From Lineus longissimus (taxonomy: Eukaryota; Nemertea; Pilidiophora; Heteronemertea; Lineidae), in the NCBI RefSeq assembly GCF_910592395.1, contig NC_088324.1:1364001-1428000 (forward strand): a stretch of DNA of 64,000 bases, written 5' to 3'. Shown here piece after piece: positions 1 through 13,093 of this stretch. Within the stretch, counting starts at the first letter, position 1. Every line of letters starts with the position of its first letter. Below the pieces are notes generated by a model. The model did not search any database. It was given only the letters and a program-made list of their open reading frames with translations, and was not told the DNA's origin. The position numbers and the translations under genes are program-made.

Positions 1-2422
1 ACAGAAGACCTACTCCCTACTATGAAGTTGTATTCAGTCATTGTACTACAACATGCTTCTTTGCGTGTTTATTATGTCGCATGTAGAAAGTGCCATTTGC
101 TCTTTTCATGTCAAAAGAGACTATTTTAGCCAATTTATACTTGTTTAGCCTATTTAAAGTTTTTAATATGTTTTCCTTGCCCCTATACATGCCAACCAAA
201 TGATACTATCAGTTTTCTTTACAAAACTCTGTTTCCACGAAATGCGTCATGCTATATATGCTGTAGTTATCTATACAAGCATCAGAACGTCCTTTGGTTT
301 ATCCGTACAGAGGCCAATAAGTTTGCCAAATTTGACATCTCTTTGCGTGTCTTCGTAAACTGGTTATCATTTTCCTTCATAAACGATATTGCTAACGGAT
401 CTCCATCCACACGACCGAAAGGGGCACTTAAGTTTACCAGCTTCAAGGGTCATTCGGATCAAAGGAAAAATTTGGCCCCTCACATAATATTGATATTGAT
501 AACATTGATAGGAATAAAAACTGTTGAGAACACTTTTGTTTCAATTTCTTTGGGGTAAGGTGGTATTTTTTCACATATTCACCCGACTATAAGTCGCTTA
601 CATACACAGCGGTGAAAAATATTTTCCACCGCAGTGACAATTATTTCCGACGGCGGTTGTTAATGAGGAGAGAAAAATATAATTCAAAAGAAAATATAGC
701 GTTGTATTAAGAATTTTTTTCAAATACATGTACATAAAATAAACGCATGTCCTATATGGGCCACCGTACAATGCACTAGATCATTGCAAACACAAATCTT
801 GACACGAGAGGCGCTGATTTCGTTCCTTACAACTCCTCTAGAACTGGTAACTTGCCACCATCTTGAAAAGCAGTACCGCGTGTATAGAAAAGGAAAGAAT
901 CTTTCTGAATTAACACGCATCACCACTAAGCCCGCGAAAATGATTGCTGCACTGCGCTGCGTTTATAGTTCTCCATACAATCATCTTAAAACCCACTAGT
1001 AAGTGTCAGATTTTATTTATAAAGATCATATTTTCTTAGTTATTAATAAAAGAAAACGTTTTATGAGAGAAAGTGGCAATAATTCGGCCTGAATATGATT
1101 TACAGTCCGAACTGGCGATGCGGCGGATGACTTAGGATTATCAAAACCCTGAATCTAAGGATGCCGAGATCCAAGATGGCGGCAATCGATCAATTCTGAA
1201 GTTTTTTTAATTTCGGCACTGGGGTGAGTCTGTGCCAACCCTAATAACTCACCGATACTTTATGCTCTTCCGATCCATGATTCAGCATTTGTACGACAAA
1301 ATAAGGACGATGACGATAAGACGGCAGAAATCGACACTCAACAAACATGCAGTTCCGGGTGTGGCAAAAGGCGTATTCTTATTTGAAGCGCCGACCCAAC
1401 CCAAGTGACGTCAATTTGTGCGGGAACGCATGAACATAGGCAGATTGATTTAAGATCATTTCGCAACTTTGACGCACATGAATCTCTCACATCTTTGATG
1501 CGCTCAAATCCTTATTTTACTTCCTTGAACTCACGAGGGAGACCATCATACCATTGCACTGTTAAAGCGCCTGTGATGAGACCCGATGAACCTGTTCTAA
1601 TGTTTGCTCTAGTCTAGCCCTCGAATTTCGGCTTTCGAAGCGCTGATCTCTGATCGGAGCTTTCTACACTTCCCCTCTAGATGCGTATTCGCGCTTCGCA
1701 TCAGGCCATGAACGTTTCAACGTCGGACCGAAAATCGTCCAAACCGTTTTTAGGAGTAGGCCTACTTAAACTAACAATCAAATTTCTTATGAATTCTTGG
1801 AGTTTCCTCAAGTCAGCGTTTGAGATCCGCTCTGATTTGCATGCTCCTTGGTCACGATCGTTGACTTGTTTTAAATCCATTTTGATCCTGAACGGCTTTG
1901 AAAAGCATGGCTACCTTCAGTTCAACCTGGTCGGGTGATTGGGTATTGTTGGAATCAACCGTAAGGACTGTTTGCTATGCGGTGCCGTGTGGCTGGTTGA
2001 CTTGGGAGATCGGCTCCTCGGGATCAACAACTTTACCATCAATGGATTTATGCAAGAGTTGGTAATTTGTTGTGACTCGATCCGATGTTGATTGTTTACA
2101 GTTTGGCTTTCACAATGAGTTGTATATGCAGGTGTATTAGATGCTCATGCAGCGTTTTCTTGTGCCAGACTATGAGAATCTTACGAAGACCCTTTTCCAT
2201 GGCCAGCTCTCTCATAAAACTAGATTTGATGTTAAAGATGTATACTTTATGTTCATATTCATTATTTGTTTCAAATGTGTAACATGTCTTCAAAATTTGC
2301 ATCTAAAAGCTTGGTGTTCTCCAAATTTTGGTGATGACTACCTTCGTAAAACAATGACTACTTTTGTAAAACACCCTTAGTGCCTTAGTGTTTGTCGATT
2401 AAGTGTTCGATTTCTGTTTCAG
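1..2422. other. Left edge, no gene called
   Basis: No exon with good splice borders is seen here apart from the acceptor that ends the stretch at 2421-2422. On the minus strand between about 1200 and 2100 there is an interrupted reading frame with a charged, coiled-coil-like composition (Glu/Lys/Ser rich, several stops). It could be a decayed retroelement ORF1, but no diagnostic motif survives. Short open frames in the rest look random. If the LamG/FN2 gene has upstream exons they may lie here or off the left edge; none could be supported. Confidence 0.3.
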
Positions 2423-3064
2423 GTGGTATGTCGAGCTGTGGTTCGTGGCTTCTTCTCGGACCTAGGATCGAGTCCAAACCAAGCGGCCTTGGTGGCCTAA
2501 CCCTATCTACCGTAGGAGCCACAACTCTCACCACCGGCCCTGAAGGTATCGACGCATGGGTTTTCACCGCGCATAACTACGTTAAGATAACCAGTGACGG
2601 AAAGCTGGATATTGAGCGTGATAGTTTCACAATCGCGACTTATCTTTACCAAGACGTGCTTAGAGACGGGCCAATCGTGGAGTGGAGAGGAAGAGGAGCT
2701 TACGGAACTCACATGTGGATTCATGGAGGCAAGCTTTTCACCAACCTGGATGCCCATACTGGACACAGCCATATGCAATTTCATATTGCTCCACCAACTA
2801 AGAAATGGTCGTTCGTAGGGATTAGCTACAGTCAACAAACTGGCAATTTGGTGATGTGGGTCGATGGTAATGTTGTCATCAAGAATGTCGGAGCCATAGG
2901 ACTCCGAGACATGTTGGGTGATTTGTACGTTGGACTCAGACCGGCAAATGGTGGGTCCAAATTCACGGGAAAGCTGGCCGGAACAACGCTGATGAGATGT
3001 GCAGTCAGTGGTAAGGCCCAGATCGAGGAACTTAGGAAGCTGATCATAAGTAGAGCCAAACCTG
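2423..3064 (+). CDS. LamG-like (concanavalin A-like) domain exon of an extracellular mosaic gene
   Basis: A 642-bp exon of about 214 codons with a polypyrimidine-AG acceptor (ttctgtttcag) and a strong donor (GTAAGT). Both ends are phase 1 (G|GT), the symmetric phase typical of shuffled extracellular modules. The product reads like a laminin-G-3/pentraxin-type jellyroll: an N-terminal CGSWLLLGPR stretch, NYVKITSDGKLDIERDSFT, GPIVEWRG, HMWIHGGKLFTN, WSFVGISYS, GNLVMWVDGNVV and DLYVGLRPAN follow in the order expected of beta strands in such folds. LamG folds bind carbohydrates or extracellular-matrix ligands, often with Ca2+; the ligand here is unknown. The next exons on this strand (5355-5465 and 5895-6010) share phase 1 and are read as the same gene. 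No start codon or signal peptide is in view, so the gene probably begins to the left. Confidence 0.72.
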
Positions 3065-5354
3065 GTAAGTTTAAACACGATGCTCTTTCTACCACATGAG
3101 TAAATCATTAGAATACGAAGGTTTACCTGACAATGAGTTTTCCCTCACAGCAGTCTTCTGATGTGATGAATTATATATTCTTATCTGAAATGTCGGTATT
3201 CGAATAATATCGTGAATACGTAACACTGTTTTTGTTCTTGATCTGGCGGCGTATGCCCAGTAACCACAGACATAGACTCGTCATCTACCAGGCATACTTC
3301 GCCCGATATGTCCGTTTAACCAAAAAATAACTAAGTTATTGTTCTGACGGTTCGGGTAAGAATAACCTAGCAAGGCCTTGTCATTCCCGACAGGTGAAAT
3401 AAAACTCCAATACCAAAGTTTTAGCCTTGTGGTAGCTTTCGGCACCTCACACCTGTCAACATATTATGTATATGTCGCCGCTGTCAATAGAATTTGGAAC
3501 AAAAATGTTGGCCATTCAAGCATGAGATTACAGTTAAGCGTACACTTTGGTAAATTCTATGAAGAGGAAATCAAGCATCTTATTCCACGAGAAGCACAAC
3601 CGTTTAGCAGGATCTGCGTTCAGAAAATTGATATCTAAGGTTAAAAAGCTAATTAAAGGACAAGTCGAAACGTTTTCGAGAAGCTAGGTTTTAAAAGAGT
3701 ATTTTGTGACGGCCATACTTGAAATATATATGCAGGCATATCTCTGCCTACGTAATTCCATGATGTGGGTATAATAGTATGCATCTCTGTAAAGAGAAGG
3801 ACTGATGCAGGCGTTTCGTCTTTAGTCTTTCATATCTTTCCTGATTGTTTTTAAAGATGAAAACAACTTTACATTTTGAGAAAAACGATAACTTCAATAG
3901 AAGGGCTTTTTTCTGTTTCCAATCGTGCTGATGAGACATAATTCTATCTAGTCTTTCGATATGCTCACAAAAATTAATTATGATTTGATAATTGTCTTTG
4001 AAAATAAATTTGGTTTGTTGTTTTAAAGTGATCAGTTAGGCCCCAGGCCTCTCGACGCCGAAGTTGGCGGCCAGTGGATCCCGGTCGGAGCACACCTGCC
4101 CAGAATCGGCATCCAGTAGCGTCTTTTCCGCCACTTTAGGCTGCCATTTTGAAATCATGTGACATCAAGACGCATACTGATTGGCCATAGCCTCGCCGCC
4201 GACGCCAATTCAGGCGGCAATCCGTAGCACACCTGGCTTCTTCTTGCGTTCAAACGCGGCGACACGCGTCAAAAATCAAAAATGTTAGATATTTGGCGTT
4301 TAGTTGCGGCAAGTTGCGGCAAGTGGCGTTCGCCGACGCCGTTCGTAGCAGACTAGGGATTTTTCAGGCGTTCAGGACTCTTGCGGCAAAAAACGCCTGT
4401 GAACGCCGAAGTTGGCGGCTAGTGTGCTACGGGCTTTAGGAATTTGATTGAAATATGCCTAGAGCCACCCTGCGACACTGCGTATCCCGCGCGACACAAC
4501 ACAATAAGCAACATCTGGCAAATTGAGAAGTGCTGAAAACACAAAAGAGTTTTTCTCAACACGTTTTATGTGAAGAGACCCAAAGGCGTTGTGTTAAAGG
4601 AGCTTTGGTCTTTTGACTTTTGACTGATGTTTGTTCAGGATTGAATTTCCAAAGGTCAGTTGGTGTACCAGGGACACATTCGTCATATTCACATAGACGT
4701 CTGATGGCCAAATTGGTCCCTAACCAACTGGTATTAATCGACACTCTTACAATAGAGATGAAAGCAGCCTTTGATTGACACAATTTGATAAAAGTGACAG
4801 CTGTAGGTGAACATGTTTCTTTGACCTACTCCTTCAAAACTGGGTCTAAATTAACGTCAATGTGGCATATTCAATCATAATCCAAAATCAGTTTACTCTC
4901 CAAACATTTGGTGGAAAAATCTGTCAATGACGAAAATGTAAACTACTTTGGAGTTAGGAAATGAACCCTTGGAGATGTTCATAAGTCGATGCAAATAAAG
5001 CCGTAATTGTTAGCTTCGAAGATCGTATGTGCGAAAGAAAACGAAATTGATATACCTTTCCATGTCAAAGGGGAGGGGTTAAACTTGCTCAGCAGATTCT
5101 CAACAAACTCATGTCATCTTCTCTAAAGCTTTACGAGGGGTCTGACGAATTGACATGTTTTCTCAGGTTATCTAATGTTATGTATGGTACACGACACATT
5201 AATGTGCAGCGTCCTGGCACCAGTTATTTTCAATATACCCCGCCTCCCTACTTTTTAATATATTTTAAATTTTGCGTACAGGTAGGAGTTAAAAAAGGAA
5301 TATCTCAGGATGCCTGCGCAGTTACCTGTATATTGCCGATCTGTCTCCTTCCAG
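3065..5354 (+). other. Intron of the LamG/FN2 gene
   Basis: Non-coding between the LamG exon donor and the next acceptor (ccttccag). It contains the GC-rich repeat at about 4030-4440. No further exon with matching phase-1 borders was found, although short exons could be missed. Confidence 0.5.
4050..4425. repeat. GC-rich repeat with duplicated end motif
   Basis: A GC-rich island in AT-rich intron sequence. The motif cgccgaagttggcggc followed by t/c-agtg occurs near both ends (about 4050 and 4405) in direct orientation, with several further cgccga/ggcg words between them. It looks like a small dispersed repeat, but no target duplication or clear terminal inverted repeat could be defined. Confidence 0.35.
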
Positions 5355-5465
5355 CTACATGTGACACGCAAATGAAGACCAAGGTAGCTAGTGGAGTGAC
5401 ATATACATTTGCCGGGATGCAGTATTACTGCAAGGATGACGGGAAGTATGCTGAAGTCAAGAAGG
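5355..5465 (+). CDS. Two-cysteine module exon of the LamG/FN2 gene
   Basis: A 111-bp exon (37 codons) with acceptor ccttccag and donor GTGAGT, phase 1 on both sides. The peptide starts ATCDTQMKTKVASG and ends YYCKDDGKYAEVKKG, with two cysteines about 24 residues apart. I do not recognise a named domain; it may be half of a small disulfide module or a linker before the FN2 domain. Its matching phase and its place between the LamG and FN2 exons argue that it is real. Confidence 0.55.
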
Positions 5466-5894
5466 GTGAGTTCAAGCTTTGACCTTGATCCCTCACCGAT
5501 GAGGTCAAAGGTCAAAGGCCATTTGAGATATGACTAGTCAGATTCAAATTCATAGCCATCGCCTTCACCCGAACCAGGAGGGAATTTATGAAGGCTTATT
5601 TCAACAAGATGAAGAAGTTGTCAGGATTCTGACCTCATTAACCGAATAGCAATGGCGAAATCTTTGAATAGTAAGGCCACCAGGTGGTGCCTTGATGTAA
5701 CCTGACGTTGCTCTTTTCGTTTTTAGAAAAAAAACACGGGATTCATTTACGGCCGTAAAAATCTCCATACATTTTTAGCACAAATACTTTTCCCGATACA
5801 ATTCGACGCTTTTTTGTATTATGTTTTAATGAAATTTTCAGGTGATTTTTTTAGTGTATCAAATTCATTCAATGCGCCATTCTTTCACTTTCAG

Positions 5895-6010
5895 TTGGCA
5901 ATTGTGCTATCCCTTTCAAATACAAGGGCGTGTGGTACAGTGGATGCATCGATTCAAAACCATGGTGTTCAAAGGACCACGTCTACACCAAAAACTGGGA
6001 ATATTGTTGA
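5895..6010 (+). CDS. Fibronectin type II domain, last coding exon of the LamG/FN2 gene
   Basis: The acceptor (ctttcag) at 5893-5894 opens in phase 1. The frame reads GNCAIPFKYKGVWYSGCID, then PWCSKDH, then NWEYC and a TGA at 6008-6010. This is the fibronectin type II signature: C-x-x-P-F-x-Y-x-G-x-x-Y-x-x-C, then P-W-C, then W-x-Y-C, with all four cysteines present in about 36 residues. FN2 domains bind collagen/gelatin or act in carbohydrate-binding receptors. The stop directly after the last cysteine makes this the terminal coding exon. Other frames through the same bases contain longer ORFs that are not meaningful. The order LamG, small Cys module, FN2, stop is therefore the C-terminal end of a secreted or surface protein. 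Confidence 0.75.
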
Positions 6011-6355
6011 ACCCGAACATATCGACTAACTTTTCGCATGGTCTTAGAACCATTGTACTCCAATATGCTACACAAAACTACTAAAAACGCTATCAACTCT
6101 AAATCTTTCGATAATAGTGGAACTTTCTCTTGATTTTCCGATGTAAAGAGAATTGCATTTTATTTTACATCAATCTTGATTCTGTGGTTGTAAACAAAGG
6201 CGCATAGTCTTGTCAGGTTCTAAAGAAATATTTCAAAGGATTATTGGTCAGAACACTTTGTATCCAACTACCAAAGTAATACTGGTGGAAAATGTAATAC
6301 CATTGTCTCATTAAAGACACGCTTTGAGAATGAAAAATATTAAGACATTATTGCG

Positions 6356-6685
6356 AATAGACGCGACCGACTTTCGCTTACCCGTTTTAGAATCAGCAGT
6401 CATAGGTGAAAAATTGAGACGAGGAGGTTTGTTCAACCTATCATTCCTCGAGAAAACAGATTCTGTCATTTTTGTTCTGCTTCTAAAAATATAAACTGTG
6501 TTGAAGATGAAATCCATGTTCTTTTAGACTGTCCAAATTTTTGAAAGGATAGGGAACTTTTTATCGAAAAATCCATCCCACAGTACCCTTCCGTCAACCT
6601 CCTATCAAAAAAATTCATTTACCTAATGACTGCGGAGGGTGATTTACTTCATAAAGTTTCAAAGTTTTGTGCAAATAATTTATAA
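6356..6685 (+). pseudogene. 3' end of a non-LTR retrotransposon reverse-transcriptase ORF, decayed
   Basis: A single frame of 110 codons with two internal TGA stops reads through the typical C-terminal tail of LINE polyproteins. It begins RRDRLSLTRFRISSHR, then has the zinc-knuckle-like pattern C-H-F-C followed by EDEIHVLLDCPNF, and ends MTAEGDLLHKVSKFCANNL with a TAA. This resembles L2/CR1-type tails; the clade is not certain. No upstream RT core is seen, as expected for a 5'-truncated copy. It lies just downstream of the FN2 exon, in that gene's 3' flank or 3' UTR. Confidence 0.7.
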
Positions 6686-9600
6686 GACAAGTGACTTTAT
6701 TTCGATACTGGTATTTTGATACACTTTGTTCATCTTTTAAACTGCTGTATCAAGTGTGTATGCACAGTCTCCTCACACGCCGACAGAAAGGGTACATTCC
6801 TATAGACAGATCCCCTTTGGTCTTACTCCTCCTCTTATCAATAGCTTCGATAGCTTTCCGCACTCACTTTATTCTGCTCTCCTCACCGATGTAAGTTTGC
6901 TTATAAGGTGTTAATAAACTAATTGGTAATTGTAATTCTAATAAATTGTAATCATTCTTTTTCTTCACGATATTAAACTATTGCAGCATTAAAACACAAA
7001 ATGGGTCATTGTCATTTTCTTGCTTAAATTTACGAATTCAGAAGATAAAATATGATAAAACTTTTGATCATTCTGTTGAACAGTCTGTAGGGACGCTCCC
7101 AGCAGTTTGAAAGTCCTGTGAATGTATTAGTGTCTTTTTCTCTCAAGGAGCTGTATTGGACACTGTGAGGTGTCACATCCTTCGAACTAAAGGGACACAG
7201 CTCATGTGCCCTTATCAAATAGCACTTCAGGTGAGTTATAGCTCAGTTAGTTGTCTCGTATCAGGTACCACCCAAGAAGTACTCGAGTAGTGTTTGAGGA
7301 GATGATATGAATAAACACCAGCAAATGCTTTGTCTTCAAGTGACGATAGCGGTTTACCAGTTACTCTAAGCACGGGTTACTCTGGGCAGAGATGGGGTGT
7401 CAGTGTCTCTCTCAAGAGCGTACAGCGGACTGTCTGCAGGATGCCTCATCCAATACTAAAGAGACAGGGCTTTTAGCACATCTGTAGGGATAACCATACA
7501 TCGTAAGGATAGGATACAACACAAGTTTGAATGTCCTGGAATAATTCGCGTCTCTTTACGAGACTAAATCGGACGCTCTGTAATGTCACATCCTTCGAAC
7601 TCCAGGGACACATAGATACACACATTGAGCGCCAGTTATTTTCCGCGAGTCGTGGAGAAATAGGACTTCGTCAGTAAAAAATTTTTATCTAGGCAGATTT
7701 CGCAAGACCTCACGAGCGAAGATGTATGAAAGATGGTCTGTGGTGTCATGAAATCCTACCTAAGTTCAGTCACGCGATATTCGTAAATCGGCTCAATCAT
7801 TGATACCATGATGACTATACAGATATAGGAAACCAGACAGAGCTATTCAGAACTGTCGTCAGACATAGACGTTGGTCTCCGCAAGACTTAGAAAAACTGT
7901 CTCTTCTTCTCGATCGTCAACTGCTTACATACAAGTTGGGTATCTCATTCGGGTTGAATGCAAATTAAGTTACGGTACAGACTCTGGGCTATTTCGTCCC
8001 TGACCGCAGGCGTGAGGTATTTTTGGTGAAGAAGGTGCATTTGGTAAGTGCATAAATCTCACTTTTCGAGAGTGTCCCCCACGCTGAAAGACTTAGAAGA
8101 GAAAGAGTTAGTGGCCGGCATGCGGAATCAGAAAAGGCTGACCGTAAATTGTTGCAAGTGAAGACAGTGTAGTGTGTTAATCGAACTTGTTGGGAGTGAT
8201 CCGCACACTTATTGACCGAAGGACAAGAGACGAAGGTTCTGACATGACAACATTTATTTGGCAAGTACATGCATATGAATAATGCAAAACTTGGAATACA
8301 ATAACACAACGTTGATACTGCTGACGCCGCTTGAGCCGCTTGAGCAAGCGTGTCAAGGGATCAGATGTTGGGTGAGTGCGCATGCGGGGCATGGGATTGA
8401 GGGTGGTGCACTGTGAGTGTCGATAAGGATGGGGGGGGGGGCAAAGGCAAATGACAATAGCATAATAACACTTGAACAATGCACAAGTCGTAAGTAACCG
8501 TGACCGCTTTCAAGGTGGCAAGAACTGATTGCTGACCAAAACAATGACATATTCTGTTGACACCAATGGAGCATTCTCTTGTACTGTATTTTAGCCCAAA
8601 ACCGCCCAATCAAAATGGTGCAGAGACTCGATTGACGTTTATTGCCTTCAAGAGGAAATTGATCTCAAAACTGATATGGGCCTATAGTATAAATAATATC
8701 CTACCTAAAATATAGGCCTTCTGTTAAATTAGGCCTGCCTTAAGAAAAAAGAAAGAAAACCTACAACCAATTTCTCTTGAAAACAAATATGTCAATAAGG
8801 CTCATCCATGCATCATTTGAGTAAAACAATGTAGAAACACATTTGTGCTGTGATCAAGAAATAGCTCCATTGTTGTAATGTTGCACTTCTTGTGCTGTGA
8901 AATAGCTCGGATACGGTAAATAGATTGCCACATTGAAAACGGAACAAGAAATAGCAATATTCTGGATCAGTGAGTACATACATGAAGTGCTATTGATTTC
9001 AGGAATAAGCACATATTTTGCAAGGTTCACTTTTAACAAAGAGTAACAATGTTCGATGTTTAATTTTCAGGGTCGAAAACAGGTGAGTGTCAACCCATTC
9101 TGAGCCAACAGCATGAATAACAACAAGAAAAGGGTCAATTCCGTTGGGAACTGCTGTTCCCAGATCATGGCTCTTGACTACTGGCCTGGAATAGAAAGGG
9201 AAGATTTAGATACCAAGAAACATTGAAATATACAATTTAAGAAATTGAAGTATTTGATCATTTTTCATGACGTTTTTTTTAAAAATCTTCTATTATACAT
9301 GCTCCCCGAAATTGGTGGCTTCCCCCTTGTCCGTCAATAAAGGCATTCAAGAGTGTTGGTCAACCATGACTTTCTCCTTCGTCCCTCCACCATAAGGCCT
9401 AGTTTCTCCTTCTGACATCACTATTTCGGACACTCAGCGCCCCATTTCTGGAAAGGTGTATAGCATATCAGTAATAGGTCTATACACATGTTTATGTCTG
9501 TGACAGCCTCATTGGCACTAATAAGATGAATTGTCAGGCAATGGTGGTCAACCTGCCTCGGGTTTGTCCCAATATAAGTCACATGATGACGGACCTAAAG

Positions 9601-11387
9601 CCTCATTTCATCAACTGTAGCCAGCTTATCGAGTTTTATCTCGTTTACCTCAATTGTGTTCCATAAATCTGGCATCCTGAATATTTATCTCTCAGAAGTG
9701 GCCTCGGTCGCGTTGGCTCGATTCTTGGGACGGGACAGCGAAACCACACGAGATGGAGCAATCCCCCTGAAAAAATTGGAGACAATTCGACTGCTGCTTC
9801 AGTGAACAATGGGCGATCTGTTCAGGAGACGTCTTTCAAATCGCCCATTGTTTCATAAACGAGAGCTGGACAGACAGTTCCTGCTACTCTTCGCAGATTT
9901 CCTTCTTCCAATGCATACATCGCGTTTTGTCTCGACCACACTTGCATAGCTATTTACTTTAAGGTCACGTGCAGGTCTTATTGGTTATTGCTGGGGTGAA
10001 ACTTGGTACTGCGGGACAGACTTACATGTCCACAAAACGCAATGTCACTGCTGGACTGATTTACAAGTCCACAAAACGCAGAATGGGACATGGACATCAT
10101 TACCCCAGCAAGAACCCAATGTAACCCCACAAATAGGGCCGTTTATAATGTTTAAGACATGTTTATACAATAACAATGCTGAAGCTATTGCCTGCAGTGA
10201 CCTTGCTAATGATTTTTATGTGGGAGGGGCCAGGGACCGTGACTATTGATAAAGTCCTTACGATATTATATTCGTCAACAATGGGGCACAGACTTTCAGA
10301 TATTTTTGTGACTGACCTATATTACCACGTCCAAAGAAGAAATTTATTCTCATAACTTTTAACAATGCTCGAAAAAAACTTTTAAAATGTTCATGTGGCG
10401 AGTCGCCACATGTACCGACTATACCTGTGGATCTAAATATATATATCATCATTGAAATCCTCAGAGAAATTAAACCAAGACAAAAAAGGGTTCCATGCCC
10501 TTGGTTTCCATGAACCGCGAACGATGCTAACGATAGGATTTAGCTGACAGGATTTGGCCACATGAACCCCTCCCTGTCCAGAAGACGCGGGGGTCGTCAG
10601 ATCAATTTGAAACCGCCATGGACATCACTTCTTCCCCCTCACAAGTCGGTCGCGATGACCTCCATGTGCAAACCATTTTGGCTGTGGATGCCCTGGTAAC
10701 CCATGTCGCCTAACCAGACATAGCGCGCTGCCTGACTAGAAGTTACCGCCTCTGAGACCCAGGGTTGAGACACTGGGGTCTGCCCCTAGCTGACAGGTGG
10801 CTGGAGATCCATATCATAGAGCATACCAACCGTACATAACCGGCTGGACTGGTACACCCTATCAGGCTCAGACTCCCCAACGGAGTCTATTGAGCGCAGC
10901 CGCAGCGCCAGTTAATATGGATGGATTTACGTCGTCAAATAACTGTCGACCTGATGAGCATTCGTTCACGGTACATAGAGTTTATCGGGGTTGGGGGCGA
11001 AGAGACAAGACCAGGAACTCCTATGGGGTCGCGGGCGCTATGCAACCCGAGGAACGAGATGCACCCAAAGTACAAACTCGAAAATAACTGGCTCATCCTT
11101 CGCCATAGGTGTCAAGTATGTACCACTTATACAGACAGGCGTCATTAGCGTTGGGTAACACATCACAAGGAGCAATACCAAGCATTTTCAAGACCTCATA
11201 TTTAGCGAAAAGGTGTGACAATAATGATAATATATCATATCCAATACCAGTCCCTTGACCAAACCCAACCATTTCTTGAAATTTTAGAGGACGTCGGGGC
11301 TTCTGAAAGAAAAGGTATTGGCCATGACAGCTACGGTAGATAGATCGAAGTGATAGATGGGCTAACTGTCTATCTGAAAAGGGCGGG
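6686..11387. other. Gene-poor repeat-bearing interval
   Basis: No exon or gene is supported. Visible structure: three degenerate copies of a ~150-bp sequence with the shared word 'gtcacatccttcgaact' near 7170 and 7580 and a weaker copy near 7400; an 11-base G run at about 8427; and a short inverted repeat (aacaatgggcgat / atcgcccattgtt) at 9805-9853. An open frame at 10797-11087 is unremarkable in composition and not recognised. Confidence 0.4.
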
Positions 11388-12051
11388 TAGCGAATTTTTT
11401 TTTCCTGAACCTTTTGGGCACTAGTGTACATTGGGACTTTCAGCATCAGATTTCGACAAATACATGACGTCAGAAGTCTTAGAAACTTTAGAGCAGTCGG
11501 TAGAGCGCTCGTCAGAAATGGCAGAATACGATGTTCGATCCAAAGGTCGTGAGTTCGAATCCGGTTATGGACAACATTTTTCTTTTTCTTTTTTACTCTT
11601 TATATTTTATTTTTATAACGCGTTTCTTGTCCCTTGTTATTTAGATTTTAGATATTTTAGTTATTTCTGCTGCCTGCAATATACCTACAGAAAGGACAAT
11701 AACAATAGCCCATCTCCAAGATCCAAGGGATAGTCCTTCAGATATCATATTGAGCATGAATATACAATGAGACTTGTCTCATGTGAATGGTCTTCCTCCA
11801 GTAGGAATATGTTTCTCTGCAATGAGACTTGTCTTTCGATACTGCCTCGTGTGTATGGTCTTCCTCCAGTATTTTTTGATACTGTATGCTTTAAATTTGA
11901 TTAACAAGTACAAAACAATACAAGCTTACTTCCAAGTTTCATGATGACACCCCGATGACGACACAGATTTATCGGATTCTGATTGGCTGAGAACCTGTGT
12001 ACAAATGTACACTGTGCTGCCCGAAAGGTTCAGGGAAAAAAAATCGCGGGC
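11388..12051. mobile_element. Inverted-repeat element carrying a tRNA-like sequence
   Basis: The sequence at 11390-11431 (gcgaattttttttt, then cctgaacctttt, then gggcactagtgtacat) is mirrored in reverse complement at about 12007-12049. The similarity extends more weakly outward through a GGGCGGG-type word on both sides. The pair encloses ~580 bp that includes the tRNA-like sequence at about 11494. This looks like a non-autonomous palindromic element; no clean target duplication was found. Confidence 0.45.
11494..11575 (+). other. tRNA-like sequence with pol III A- and B-box words (SINE head or tRNA relic)
   Basis: An A-box-like word (gcagtcggtagagcg) and a B-box word (gagttcgaatccg) are spaced as in a tRNA and are followed by a T-rich run. 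The T stem pairs poorly around the TTCGAAT loop, so a functional tRNA is unlikely. A second B-box-like word lies on the minus strand near 12545-12560. I read both as tRNA-derived repeat sequence. Confidence 0.4.
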
Positions 12052-13084
12052 GGGCGATTAAACAGGCGCATACAGTTAGATAGCAAAATGGTAACAAAAT
12101 GGCCGAAATTTATCTTCGCACACCATCTTTATTCTTGTATAGGAGCTATAGGTAAAACTCAATGGTGACGAGATAATTACTGCTCCCGAAAGAGATTTTA
12201 AGTAGCCTAAGTCTTTTGCTTGCTGCTGGTTTGGTGCGGCTTTCAGCAGCTTCCTACCGACGGCACAAGGATATCTTTGAAAGCCACCACGTGATCGCAG
12301 GGCCAATGCATTGGTGTCATTATTCACATTTATCATCTTCGTGACCACGCGAAAACATACTTAAAGCTGACATGCACGCATAAAAACCCAAACGACAAAG
12401 ATAGAAAACACAAACGCTCGACCACCAAAAGACAAACTGCACTTGAAACATGATAGACACCCAGCGACAGGTCTCACTTGACTGCAGAAACACAAGTTCA
12501 TTGACGAGACAGGTCACAGAGAAAGAAAAAAACAAAAAATTATTCCTCGAGCGGGTTCGAACTCGGAACCCTCGCCACTTCATCCTTTCCGTCTTTTCTA
12601 ATTTGGCCGTTAGGGTTTTTATGCATGCATGTCCGCTTTAAAGGGACAACCTGGGTGTGGGATTTCCCTGGCCAGGAGGATAATACCTCTGCTTGTCACC
12701 ATGCGCCGCCACTTATCTCAAATGACGATTTTCGCCAGTGTGCGAGGCAGTTTTGGACATGACCTGTGAAATTCATGCAGGCCTAAGGTTACACCCAGTT
12801 TTTGTGCACTGTTTATTGCAGTTCAATGATGTATTTCAATTTTCCTGTTTGGACTGAGAAGTCACGGTTCTACTGGAAGCCATTTTTGTAGGAAAAACCA
12901 CCATATCTCATGCCACAGTTGTCCATTTAATACCACTGAATACAAGTGGGGGTAGGCCTATCACTAAACCATGGTCATTTCATAACACAAGCCTGTGAAC
13001 AACTGGCAGGTTTATCAAAGCTCTGGGATGCTGATCTCCGACTGATCCTCGATCGTCGCACAGTTGGCAGCACAGAGGTGAAAT
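12052..13084. other. Interval without recognised genes
   Basis: No exon or clear repeat is supported here apart from the minus-strand B-box-like word near 12550. Confidence 0.4.
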
Positions 13085-13093
13085 AAGACGATT

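Noticed and set aside
11494-11575. Functional tRNA gene
   Set aside because: The box words fit, but the T stem does not pair and no acceptor stem can be drawn.
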